Below are positions 1 through 12,900 of a stretch of 64,000 nucleotides of DNA, piece by piece. The notes beneath the pieces were generated by a model that did not search any database, was not told where the DNA came from, and was given only the letters and a program-made list of their open reading frames with translations. This DNA is from Antedon bifida (taxonomy: Eukaryota; Echinodermata; Crinoidea; Comatulida; Antedonidae): NCBI GenBank assembly GCA_963402885.1, contig OY727097.1, positions 25,909,401 to 25,973,400 of the forward strand, read 5' to 3'. Numbering within the stretch: position 1 is the first letter of the stretch; every line of letters starts with the position of its first letter. The translations under genes and the position numbers were made by a program.

Positions 1-420
1 AACAAAATGGTAACAGATGCATTGACATAATTATATGTTTATATGTTTTACTGATTACCTGATACATTTACATTTAATGTTAAATGTAAATAAATGAAAC
101 GAATGAAGATACAGAAAAAAAAATGGTAACAGATTCATTAACGTAATTATATGTTTATTTGTTTTACTGATTACCTGATACATTTACATTTAATGTTAAA
201 TGTAAATAAATGAAACGAATGAAGATACAGAAAAAAAAAATGGTAACAGATTCAATAACGTAATTATATGTATGTTTGCTTTACCTGATACATTTACATT
301 TAATGTTAAATGTAAATAAATGAAACGATTGTAGATACAGAAACAAAATGGTAACGGATTCATTGACGACATAATTATATGTATTTTTGTTTTACTACGA
401 CTCGGCTATAGTTGGACTTA
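1..420. repeat. ~115-bp tandem repeat, about 3.3 copies
   Basis: Three full units and part of a fourth start near 1, 117, 233 and 343, each opening with AAAATGGTAACRGATTCATT. Each unit holds a short palindrome (ACATTTAATGTTAAATGT, about 67-84 in unit 1). The fourth unit runs directly into LINE reverse-transcriptase sequence, so the array may be the 5' side of a retrotransposon. A single related phrase (TTTTACTGATTACCT) recurs near 784. Confidence 0.85.
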
Positions 421-703
421 TAACAACGATTATTCTCTGTACCTTTCTGAGATTATTTGATTTACCGATTATGGCAACAATTTTCTTGAACTAAACATAA
501 ATAAAACGAAAGAAATAAGAATTGATTTTCGAAAACATAATTGGTCTGACAGTATACATTAATTAAAGAAAAGGAAGTAGAGATTGTTAACAATTATAAG
601 TATCTGGGAGTAGTGTTTGACTAAAGCTTAAATGGGTGGACATGTTGATCATATAGTTAAGAAGTTAAATACAAGGCTGTACTGCTTGAGGAAACATTTA
701 AAA
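391..703 (+). pseudogene. Non-LTR retrotransposon reverse transcriptase fragment
   Basis: Translating across frames gives the order of a LINE reverse transcriptase: YYDSAIVGLI (the YADD catalytic box with a residue changed), NNFLELNINKTKEI then DFRK, VEIVNNYKYLGVVFD, and KKLNTRLYCLRK. Stops and frame changes occur between these blocks, for example right after the YKYLGVVFD block near 622. It is a dead fragment of a CR1/L2/RTE-like element. The clade cannot be fixed from so little sequence. Confidence 0.75.
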
Positions 704-1139
704 ACGTGTTTAAAACGTTTTAGAAAAACCTAACCTAAAAACATGCAATGTCAAACATTCATTGATAAAAAATTATAATGTTTTGTTTTACTGATTACCT
801 AATAATCAGTATGTGATAGATCTTATTAAACGTACTACTGTCATCTTTGTTAAATATGTACTACTGTGTTATCGTTAGGTAAATTATATTTTTTTATTTG
901 TAACTGAAAAAAAATACTTATACTTTCTGTATCTATAAATCCGTAAAAATATTCAATATCCACCTTAGGGAAACCACCTAATATCCATATTAGGGAAGGA
1001 TACCTAAAAATTATATAGAAATAAAGAGCCATAATATACTGTATTAACTTGAAAACTGAAATTAGGTGCAGGGCGTAGGTGTTTTTCCTTTGTTGCTGAA
1101 ACATAATGCACTACACAAAAGAACAAAAGCAGCAGTATT
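704..1139. other. AT-rich spacer, no gene seen
   Basis: No convincing coding sequence. A minus-strand open frame at 850-1104 has no recognisable motif and AT-driven composition. This is the left flank of the piggyBac element. If that element landed in the filamin last exon, the reverse strand here would hold the displaced exon remainder, but its translation does not look like filamin. Confidence 0.5.
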
Positions 1140-3716
1140 TTAACACATTAACACACTGGGGACACCCCTATTTTCCCATCTTTTTATAATGGTATAGTCC
1201 ATACAAGTCGAGGTGGCCGAAAACGGCACCTGATCCGAGACTTGAATTCAGTATTTACATACTTGTGTGTATGAGCAGCTGTTCAATCATTATAAATTAC
1301 TTGAAATCTAACACATTATTAGAAATTCTAAGTTTTTGTTTAGTTAGTAGACCAGACTGACTGAGGCTAAAAGTGTTCACAATTACAGTATAACCCACTA
1401 AGTGTGGGCATACCTATCATTTATAGCCAGCTTTGCCATCAGCTATTGCAATAAAATACAATAACAATTTTGCTATTTATTTTCTAACAATTTCAATATG
1501 TATATATACCAAAATGTTTTTATTTATATATATATTTATTTACATTTATTCAGAATGATTCCGACAGTGATTCATCTGTTTTAGACAGCGATGCTTCGAG
1601 CCACAGATCTGTATCTCCAGTACGTAATCGTAGAGGCGGAAGAGGAGCGAGAAGAGGTGGTGGCGGCAGAGGAGCTCAAGTGAGAAGAGGTGGTCGTGGC
1701 GGCCGAGGAGCGAGAAGAGGTGGTCATGGTGGCGTTGATAATAATGTAAATCTGGACAATTGGGAGGAGAACGATTGGGAACCAAGAAACATTCCATTTA
1801 CAAGTATTCCGGGACCAACTGATGTAGTCCAAATTGATTCTGACGATCCAATAAAATTTTTTGAACTGTACTTCTCTGAGGAATTGCTCGACAAACTGGT
1901 CCATGAAACAAATTTGTATGCTGATCAGTCCATTGATATTCAACAACAGCGAAATGGTCAAAGGAGACATTCACGATCAAAAGCCTGGAAGGAAGTACAC
2001 GCTACAGAATTGAAACGTTTTTTTGGTTTGATGTTCCTTACTGGAATTGTGAGAAAGCCAGAGCTGGAACAGTATTGGTCGACAGATGAACTCTTGGCAA
2101 CTCCTGTATTCAGCAAGATTATGTCGCGCAATCGTTTCGAGATGATACTAGCCTACTTGCATTTCAACGACAACACACAGCGTCCTGAAAATTGTGATGA
2201 TAGACTATTCAAAGTCAGACCTGTACTTGACCACCTTTTGCCAAAATTCAGAGAGCTGTACAACCCTGGAATTCACATATCACTTGACGAGGGAATGCTT
2301 TCATGGCGTGGGCGACTTGGTTTCAAAGTATACAACCCTCAGAAACCAGTGAAGTATGGAATCAAATCGTACATCCTGACAGATGCTAACAACAGTTATT
2401 GCTGGTCTTTGAAGACATACTGTGGTGTTGGTGATAGGTTGGAAGTTACCGTTGAAGGGCTGTTAGGCAACCTTGCAAATAAGGGCCACAAGTTGTTTAT
2501 GGACAATTTTTACAATTCTGTAAGACTTAGTAAACGTTTACTTGAAATAGGTACGCATGTATGTGGCACACTGCGTAAGAACAGAGGTGAACCACCTTCT
2601 ATCCACAATGCTTCGCCTGCCAATTTGCCTGTTGGTGGCGTCATTGCACGCCACAAAGATGATGTTCTTTGCCTAGCATGGCGTGACAAGAGAGTTGTAA
2701 AAATGGTTACAACTATAGGCCAAAACACAATGACTGAAGCAACTGTTAGACAACGCGGGGTAGTTGGTGGCAGAGTAGTGAAAATGAAACCAACATGTGT
2801 AGCGTTGTATAATGAATTTATGAGTGGTGTAGATAAACTTGATCAATACATACAGTATTATCCATTTACACGTAAATCAATGAAGTGGACAAAAAAATAT
2901 GTGTTTTATATGTTTCAAATTGCCATGTACAATTCATATGTAATATATAAATGTAAAGTGCAAAACCGAGAATGCAAAACCTTCATTCAGTACATAATGA
3001 GTGTTGTAAAGTCACTGATTTCTACAACAGACGATGAAGAGATGGCTTACGCCAACAATGAGAATGTTGTGCCAACACCTCGAGCCCCTGCTCATGATCC
3101 ATTTACTAGATTAGATGGAAATGTCAAAAACCACACATTGCAAAATATTGTAGGGCATGCAAAACAATACCATCAAGAAAATGCCGAGTCTGTATCAAAA
3201 GAGGAATGAGGAAAGAGACCAGATATGTGTGCAGTTCTTGCAATGTCCCACTACATAAAGGTCTATGTTTCACAAGATATCATACTGTCAAAAATTATTT
3301 TTGAGATTGTAATTTGTAAACCTATTGTATATATTTGTAAATAAAAACAGTGACTTCCATACTAAGAATGTAAATCCAATACAACAAAAGCAAGTGTACA
3401 AAAAGCTTAGAAACCATTGTCTAATTTAGCATTGAAACAAAACCCTCATTATCTCAGCTTTGTTCTCTGATTCAGCCTAAAGTGCTAAAAGTGAGTCATG
3501 TTCTTTGTACAGTTATGTGGTATTACAGTTTTATTTCAATAAAGTGTTTGGTACCATTGGAAAGCTTATTTCTATCTCATTATTTTAGTGTATAGTACAT
3601 GTCTTTCTGATTACAAACACCTTTGCTATGAGCTTTGAAAAATTGGTAAATTTAGCTAAAAAGGCTGGCGGTGAGGGGTACTTCCTTTATTGAATGCCTG
3701 GCGGTGAAAGTGTTAA
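1140..3716 (+). mobile_element. piggyBac-superfamily transposon, about 2.57 kb
   Basis: The element holds a piggyBac transposase and lies between TTAA tetranucleotides at 1140-1143 and 3713-3716, the target this superfamily uses. Reading inwards, both ends begin TTAACAC followed by weakly similar sequence (about 10 of 16 positions), so the terminal repeats are short and diverged. A second TTAA at 1148 is an alternative left end. An AATAAA at about 3341 could end the transposase transcript. The right end coincides with the last recognisable base of the neighbouring filamin exon on the opposite strand. Confidence 0.7.
1551..3300 (+). pseudogene. piggyBac transposase, frameshifted near the C-terminus
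   Basis: A DDE-type cut-and-paste transposase. The main open frame runs to a stop at 3207-3209. Counting from the GTG at 1680, the likely catalytic aspartates are D203 in LDEGM, D275 in FMDNFY and D385 in GVDKLDQY. The frame stays open upstream of 1680 with no in-frame ATG (SDSSVLDSD, then Arg/Gly repeats), and TTTATTCAG at 1545-1553 looks like a splice acceptor, so an upstream exon probably carries the start. The C-terminal zinc-binding region (KCRVC, RYVCSSC, LCFTRYH) is intact at about 3179-3300 but in another frame, so one base was lost or gained just before 3179. Otherwise the copy looks young. Confidence 0.85.
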
Positions 3717-3938
3717 TATTAGGTTCACTGAGACGTCTTAGATCCTGTGGATGTTTTGAGTTCACAGTATTCAAGTGGTCCTGATCTTTCACGATCCACA
3801 CTCTGAACGGACTACCAGGCACGTGGACATCGGACCACTGGACGGATACTTTATATTCACCGGTCTGAGTGGGATTGTACTTGACGTTTATCAGGCGGTC
3901 GTTTTCAACAGAGCGAGTTAATTTTACATTAAAAGAAC
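3652..3938 (-). CDS. Filamin last visible exon, ending in transposon sequence
   Basis: This exon completes filamin repeat 7 (KVSVQWSDVHVPGSPFRVWI) and a short tail (KHPQDLRRLSEPNI). From 3716 downward the reading frame is the terminal repeat of the piggyBac element: about 20 further codons, then TAA at 3652-3654. Either the protein now ends with transposon-coded residues, or splicing skips this end and the true last exon lies elsewhere. A minus-strand AATAAA at about 3531-3536, inside the element, could serve as a polyadenylation signal. Confidence 0.65.
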
Positions 3939-6900
3939 CTGTGAAAAACATTTTGAAAAGTGAAATAAAATTTTAAAAAAATGAAAAATAATAAAAAAAT
4001 AAGTATTACAAAATAGATAATAATAAAAAATAATAATAATAATAATATAAAGATAATTAAAACATATTATTAACTTAAACCTGTGTGTATGTATATTGAC
4101 TATATGCTATGTTTGTTTATTTGTTTTATTGTTTTCTGCACACATTAACAATTGTCTTTTTCTTTATTTTAAATAATATTAAAGAATATATAATAATATA
4201 AAACAAATTAAAAAAAAGGGAGCTTGTTTTATATTTTCATATAACAAACTCATTAGTAAAGCCATTGATTTAAAAAAAATGTTTACAAAAAATGCATAAA
4301 ACACCTACCTTTAGGTCCATGGACACGAATCTTAAGCTGGCCCGCTCCGGCACCCCTTGTGTCACAGTTGAACCTACCGTCAAAGTTGGACATTATGCCA
4401 TGAACTAAACCAGAGCCAAAACAGTGCACCTTGCTCGCATCAGGAGGCTGATTCACATGGAAAATAAATGGGCTTCCTAAAATGATGTAAAATAAGTGAA
4501 TTAATAATGATGTCATTAAAAGAGCAAATCTTTATCTTCACTATAACCATTAGCAATGGCATAATGGCTATGAGCGCTCACTTGCTAAACCCCTCTGAGC
4601 AGTGCCCAGAGGAAAAACAGGCAATAAAATAAGTGGAAAAAGGTTAAAAATGCCTGAGGCCTCCAGCGTTAGGCCTATGCCACTGACCATTAGCCTAGGC
4701 TGTAGACATTGATTTTCATAGACATTAATAGGCATGTGTATTTTGAAACACATGGGTGACTATTTATAAATCGGACTATCATAAAACCAAAAGGTATTTA
4801 TTACGTCCTTAAGCTTAAATTGAAATTGATGAAATTCGGACCCCGACATGATTTGAAAAAAAATTTTAAATTATGCAATACCATCAATTAAAATTGACAT
4901 GGGAAATTTTGGAAAGGGGAAATATGTGCTGGAAATATAACCAGTAAATAATCTAATACCGATACTAATCTAACAAACAATGAACTAATCTACAGTGAGA
5001 CTATGTTTAAAGATATTGTCTCCCTGAAAAAATAATTTTTTTCTAATACTTTGGTTGAATATGCCATTATTAACCAAAAATTGGATTGGAAAAAAAATAA
5101 TTTACCTGAAAAATTTGTAATTTAAAACAAAAAATACTGGAAGTCAATGGGTTTTTGGTTAAACTTAACAGTATATTTTGTCTTTTTATAAGTAAAAACA
5201 TCATTTTTTTTTACGAAACTAATTAACATTATAAAACTGCGAAATGGCCTATTCAAAGCCTTTTTTTATTACTCTTAATTTTTTTGTTTGTTTTTGGGGG
5301 ATTAGTATACAAAGTAAAGTAAATTGTAGAAAATGCCATTCTCTGTTTATTCTACCTTGGATGTGTTCTTGTCCAAATTTGATTTCCAACGTATGCCTAC
5401 CAACTTCAGTAGGATTGATAAGAAGTGAATAGGTGCCGTCTTGATTATCGCCAATATGCACTTCAGCGTATGTGGTAGGACCAACACAGCGGGAAATTAA
5501 CTCGCCTGAAACATAAGAAATATAATAGATGGAAATGGAAATAGGTTGAAGTCCTGTCATGTCAGGATTTGCTCTAATGACAAATTATAACTCCACTCCA
5601 CTTGTAATAAGACTTTGTTTATGTAGAGCATCTGTTGTATATGTTTGTCTTGTGAACAGGATTGCCACCTTTGAGAAGGATAGTTAATGAATTCGCTTAT
5701 GGTAATCCTTGGCAATTTGCCTAAATATACAAACTAAACAATTAACATGCTAAAGCTGGTTGTTTTCATTACATCTAAAACAAAGTCAGGAGTCGTTGTT
5801 AATGGAAAATATGCTAATTGAATGGCACTAAAGACAGGACGGACAAAATAATTATTACTTAGAATTCAAATTTGAAAAACTTTTTTGTCCAATATTCATA
5901 AAAAATAATAAAATTGGAAATGTGTTGTTTGATACACTACTAAAATAAACAAAACAAACATAAACTACTAAAAGTGAAAATTTAAAAAACTATATAAATA
6001 AACTGTTGGCTGGTTTCAAATAATAATATATATTATAACTGAATAAATTGAAAAAAGAAAATTTAGCAACATTTATAATATACCTGTGCCTGCTTCTTTA
6101 ACGTCAATAACAAGCCTTGACCTTTGACCTGCAATCAGAGTTCGCAAAAGCTCTGTATGTTTTGTAGTGACTGCCTGAGCGCGTGCCTTCTCTCCTACTT
6201 TCACAGAAAATGGTGACCCCATCACCTTATCACCTGACCATGTCACATGGAGCAGATACGTACCTAGAAATAAAATTACCATATATAAAAACTTTACAAA
6301 AATACCAATAATTTTGTTAAAGTATTTAAATTTGTGCCATTTTGCATTGGTTTTTCTAGAGTATTCTATAATCTAGCTCCACGATATAAAAAACAAATTT
6401 TTTATATTCCAGTTAAGGTTTATCCAATTTTACTGCTTTATAATCTAAATTGTTTAATTACCTGCAACTGTTGGCATATAAACTGCTTTGTACATGCCGT
6501 TACCCAAGCTCTCAGTGACCACATTGATGTCGGAACTTGAACCAGTCATCCAGCATTTCAGAATTCCAGGTCCTCCTTCCGAACCATTGATACTGAAGGA
6601 GCTCTCTTCATCAACTCTTCCACTAATGATTCCTTTTCCGGTACAATGCACCTTGCGAGAATCGACAGGATCTTGCGGGAATCGTGCTACGGCGCTGAAT
6701 GGTGATCCAGGAATCGGCATGTTAGCCCACATTATTCTAAAGAGGTATTTTCCTTCGTTGTGTACTAAGCATCTTATGCGGTAACGATCTGTTGCGACCA
6801 TTTCTATTGGAAGATTCTCTTGACTTCCTTTTTGGTTATCAATAGATGCTGATAAAAGACCTAGATAGGATATAAATAAATAATATAGAATTATATAGCG

Positions 6901-9900
6901 CACATACTGCTCAAGAGTGCTCAAGGCGTCTTAAAACAAATTCAATATACAATATCTGGCTTAATATGCAATGTCTTTGGAAAGTTACCATCCGTCACCA
7001 TTCTGTCACGGCCATCGACCCCTACCTAGGTGACCAAACAAAGGAGCCGGATACACATTTGTCCTGCCACAGACGACTGGGTACTCAGAGACGGCAACCA
7101 AGATAGAGGCACCCCAAAGATAATGCTGGCCAGAAAAAAAGCCATTTTTAAAGCATACTTGAATTCTTCCATCCTTTTTTTTCAGAGAATTCCATAAACG
7201 AGGAGCATTAACTGTGAAAACTCTGTCTCCCCATGAGTGGTGAGACTTATCACTAGAACGCATTAATATGATTAATAGAAACATGTGTCACCAAGCAGGT
7301 TAAGTGGCCGAGTGGTTAAGGCAGGGGCGTTGCAAACCGTGGCCATAATATTGGCACAGGTTTAAGGCTCTTCTCGACCATGTTCTGGTGGTAGAACAAG
7401 TTTTCTTGGAAAAAGACTTAAAACTGGAGGTCCTGGCACTTTAAAGAACCCATTTCATCTTTCGGAAGAGTAGGGGTTACCTTGGGGTACTGGTTCCGTC
7501 GTTCGTGGTTGGCGCTGCACTGCTTGCTACCGTGGGCCCTTAGAGGTCATAATGCAAACTTACTCAATTGAGAACAAATATTACAATCACAAAATCAACA
7601 CAAATTACCTGGACCAGCGTTCTCTGTCTTATATTCAACAATATATTCTTTGTCCACATTTAAGAGAAGCCCTCCAGTACTTAACATTCCAGGCATCTGA
7701 CCTCCAACAACACGCACTCGATTGGGATCAGTTACACGAGCATGGAAAGGACTACCTATGGAAAAAAAGTACAAACAATGTTATTCAGTAGTAGGTGATG
7801 TATTCAAAACCCCAAATACTATCACATTTTTACTACATCAACTATCTTTTCATTAGTACAGTAGTTGCTGAGAGCATTGGCACTTATACATTATATATTT
7901 AATTATTGTTATAGACTTCCTTTAAGACATCTCTATTCACGGGACACCCGCATTAAGGGAACACTTTCTTATTTAACAAACGAGGGACAATAAAAGTTTT
8001 AAATGGACAATCCCAATTCATGGGACGTCCCTATTTATGGGACACCAACATTAAGGGAACACTTTCATATGTAACAAGGGCCAATACATATTTTAAATAA
8101 ACTATGTACAATCCTAATTCAGGAGACATCCCTATTAAGGAACATTTAAAACATGTAATAAATAAAGAAGGATCATATTACCTTTGACCTCCTTTCCAGA
8201 CCACATGACCTTTATGGTAAATATCCCAACCTCTGCAGGTACGTACATTACTGTATAGGTACCATCTGCGTTTGGAGTAATGCTGCATTTTCCAAATGAA
8301 TTTGGCCCTTTAAGAGAAAGACAAATAAAAAATGTTATTATACACTGTAATCTTAGTACTATATAAAGATAGCAAAATTGATGGTGCTACACTGTGGGTA
8401 TGTAGAATGTTAATCTTTTTTGGCCACCTGTAATTTACATTATTACAATATTCAAACTTACCATCTACAGTAACTTTTAATTCTCCTTCCCCGCCTTCTC
8501 GTGGATCAACAATAAACGTGGACGGCCTTCCCTCTTGTGCAATGTTGAGTCCACCACCGAAAACTTTGATGTCTCCTGGTTGTCTCACCTCAAGCGTTAT
8601 TGGATCATCTATGGTATTTGAAGTAACAAGAAAAATTATGTACGTACGTATTATTATTTTTAAAAAATTACAAATTCTATACATTTTTTTTATACATTTT
8701 ATCAAATTTACCTGAAATAATTTGACCATCCCATCGAATATAGACCTTGAATATTCCAAGTTCAATCGCCCTGATGTGAACGACGAATGATGTCATACTA
8801 CCGGTGATTCTGATTGGTAGATTATGAAACCCATTACTGACCTCTACAGTTAGGTTGCCCTCTCCAGCCTCAGATGCATCAACTGGAACAAACAGACGAT
8901 AGAATTGTAATGATAAATTGACACACATTTTTGAATAGGTTACAAATTATTTATTTGTAGGATGAACAGTGGCAAATAAACAAATTTCTATTTCTTTCTA
9001 TCTTTTTTTCATACAATTACTTTGAAACACCGGTTCTCGTCAGATCACTGAAGTTCAAGCAATGTTGGGCCCGCTCGCATTTGGGATGGGAGACCGTCTG
9101 GAATCATGGCGGTGCTGTATATACCGGATGTGATGGTGTAATGATAATATAGGACTAGCATGTGATAGTTAAGGGTTTGAGCCTATCCGTACCATACTGT
9201 ATCCTTAAGCAAGATGCTTTGCTCTCCTTGCCTTCGGATGGAACGTAAAGCAGTTGGTCATGTGTACATAGTGCATGTTAATGAACTTGGCACACATTCG
9301 CAAAGAGTAGGGGATCGTCTCCCGGTGTGCTGATCTGTTAGGCGCTGCACTGCTGGCTTCCTTGGGTCCGTGGAGGGCCTAATCTGAATTTCCTCAGTTT
9401 CCAGGACAAAATATAAATACGTTTTAAACTAAAAAAGAACAAAAAAGTAAATATCTCACTTTTAACTTGGCCTTCTTCTCCAAGCATAATATGGTCCACC
9501 TGAGAGGTAACATGCACTTTACGTGGAAATGACTTCTTAACTGGCATGACCATAACAAACACAGGGCATCCTCTCACTTCTTGTCCTTTACATTTAACAA
9601 CAACCTAAAGATGACATTAAACACCCTTTAATTATCATTTTAATTCAAATAAAAATATATTGTCCTCCTAAAAAATAAAATCTGTATATCTGTATATATC
9701 TTTAAATATGGTCATTTAATGTGGCTTTCACCAAACTTTGATGAAAATTTATCTGATAAAACTATAGTTTAAATAAATTAACCAATCTTCAATTAAAAAT
9801 GTCTGTATAATTGCATTTGTTTTTGAAAATAAAAATGTTTTTTTCTGTCAGCACCATGGAGTACTGATCTGTGCAAGAAATCTTTAATTCAAATTAGTAG

Positions 9901-12900
9901 ATTAGATTGGTTCACCAACTATGGTCAACATTATCTCCACATTTAATGCCGTAGTTCAACTTCTAAATCACACAAGTTACCTTATGTTCTCCTGCTTCTT
10001 TAGGTACAAATGTGGCTTCTGCCTCTGTCGTACTTTCAGTTTTGATACTGATAGAGGGCGGTGTACTAAGACTCTCCACTTGAGCTGCAATATCATTCAT
10101 GGTGACACTTGAATCAGTGATGCGAATCGTAAAGGTGACCTTCACGAAATTGTTAAAAAAAAAATAAAAATCATGTTGCTCACCAGCCACATATCTTTGT
10201 TATATGCATGATGCTTATTGTAACATAATTATCTATTATTTATGTGTGGAAATCAATAAAAAACAAAAACATATGTTTTACTGTCAATAAGGCCAACTCA
10301 ATCATTTCCCAAATTTAAATAATGTAAAAGGAGTAGAAGAGAAAGGGAGGGACAAAGGATTGGGGAAGAAGGAGATGGAGGAAGGCAGTGGATGGTGCTG
10401 TGCATACCTTTGCTTACTACAGTACCAACAAAGATATAGTCATCTACTAATATACAGTGCAGTGGAGTTGTACAGCCTGGTGGTCACTGCGGCCAGAATA
10501 TTCTCATGTCCAAAAAAACAACTCCACTTCCAAAAACAATTTGTAGGAAGACTTTGTCTGTGTAGAGCATCTTGTGTTTGTTTGTCATGTGAATAGGGTC
10601 TTGCCACCTTTAAGAAGGGACAGTTATGGCTAATCTTAACAATAAGCCAAAATGGTAGAAAAACAATATTAATATACTACTTACAGGTTCGCCAACATCA
10701 GCAACAAATCCATCTTTATTTCTGTGTAATTTTGCAAAATCCAACGAGACACAGTTCTCGGGGGAAATTTTCAATGGGGCCGGGGGTTGATAGTTGATGT
10801 AGTGGGCAGCAAACGTCATGACGGAAAGTTCATCGACCCCAGGGTTGTTCAACTCATCAACAGTAACCACAGGTTCAACTCCTAGACTTTTGCTAGCTTC
10901 AATGCCTGTAATAAACATTTATAATAACACATTTATTAAAACACATCACATAGAAAATACTAGAAAAAAGTGAATTTATTTGAAAAAATATTAAACGATA
11001 GCTTAGAGTTAATTTCCCCTACAGTATTTAAATACTAAAAATAAAAAAATAAAAAATAAATTTCCTAAGATAACATGCACAAATATATATATATATATAT
11101 CCCACTAACATATTTCTAATCATCAACTTAAGAATCTAATATAAAATAGTTGTTATGCTTGATTTAATACCTCCTGTTGTTCTGTGAACAGGGCTAAAAG
11201 ATAGAGAAATACCAATTTAGACTTTTACTAAATGCCAATTTACCCATAGAATAGAAGCTAACCTAAATTCATATCAAATTTCAAAAGTGATTCAGTCCGA
11301 GAAACTACTATGATTACATTAACAAACATACAACCATGCTATGACAACACACGACCAAACTACTCCTAATTTTTATATTATTTCATATATTCTATATTTT
11401 AAATGATCTTACCTTTAGATAAATAAATAAGACAACAATTTATCAAATATCTTCACTCATAGTAATAACTGTCCACATATTAATCTAAAACTAAGGAGTG
11501 CCTACATTTATAACAAAAGTATTAAATAGTTGGTAATCACTGATGCGTAACAAGATATTTGTTCGGCTAAGTCAAGAGCCTATACCCAATTCTTTCATTA
11601 TACTGCTCTACCCATTGTGAACAGTGAATAAAGAAATTATTTCAAAATTGTGTGAGCGTGTAATTCCTAACTAGTATCAGTGTCAAAATTGGTGTAGTAC
11701 AACAATTGGTATTTTGATTTTAAACAAATCAGCATTCAAATATGGGATTGTGTTACAGTAATCATTATCAATGGTGTGGAAATAATTTAGGGACCTTGCT
11801 TGAAACTATAATTATTACTAATCCACAAAATGTCCCCTTAACAGGTTGGCTGTAGTATTAAAATAAATATTTCCCATTGTTCATTTTCACAGTAAAGTTC
11901 CCCCTCACTATACAATACTACAATTAGATATATTTATCTATTTTTATCTAATATAGACATATTTGATCATTATGTTTAATGTGCATTACCTGTATAACCA
12001 TTGGGAGTTGGTTCAAGTCCCATGGACTCATCAGGCTCACTAGGATTGATTGTGTAGCCTTTGGTATAGCAACCATAAAGCTGACTGGCTATGAGGCATA
12101 TAGCAAGCTCATGGGCTCTGCTAAGAATGAGATCGTGGCCAGATATGTATACTTGCTGGCCTAGCTTGGTTTGTATAAAATCCAATGCTGATAATGATGA
12201 AATGATATGAATGATGAAACACAGTTGAAAATAAAGTAAATGACAAAAATACATAGTGTGTTCAACAGAAAACAATAGGAATGCTTCACAGCAAAACAAA
12301 GTTATGAATATTGATATAATAAAATACATAGTGTGTTCACAGAAAACAATAAAAATGTTTCACAAAATGATTATAAAATAATTAAAGTTATGAATATTGA
12401 AAAAACAAATAAAATATGACCTCAATACAATTTAAAAAAAAGATTACTGTATATACTTAATTTAGGTTAAAAACTCAGAAACAAGACTTTGGTAAAGCCA
12501 TATCTTACACACCCTAATTTCATAAATAGGCCCATAGGACTATACCCTGGTATGGTAAATATTACTATTGAATGGCACCACATTTCAAATTGTTTGATGA
12601 ATATGTATAAAATGTAATATTTCAAATTGAATTTCAAAAATATATTACACATCTCCATAATAATATATTTCAGAATCAAATGTTTAGGAAAGTACAGTAT
12701 GTATATTCTACATATAAACAAATAATATTTAAATATAAATAAGATATCTTTTATTATGTAATATTTGAGAATGAAATATATTGATTTTGAAATGAGTGTT
12801 TGGCGAGAATGAAAAGTCCCATATATACATATTTAGTAATACATAATAATACGTATATTAATGTATGCACAAAATGAGTACCTTTCGTGCAATTTTCTAG

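Noticed and set aside
1581..1980. Minus-strand ORFs opposite the transposase N-terminus
   Set aside because: Antisense shadows of the Arg/Gly- and Asp/Ser-rich coding sequence.
7296..7370. Functional tRNA-Leu or tRNA-Ser gene
   Set aside because: Box A and B are good, but the acceptor stem does not pair and the sequence continues as a SINE.
9011..9118. Functional 5S rRNA gene
   Set aside because: Several substitutions from 5S consensus and continuation into a SINE body with a shared tail argue for a retroposon, not an rRNA gene.
11976..12329. Minus-strand 117-codon ORF within filamin
   Set aside because: Exons 4 and 5 of filamin join directly across the CH3 domain, and the region carries a SINE-like box B.
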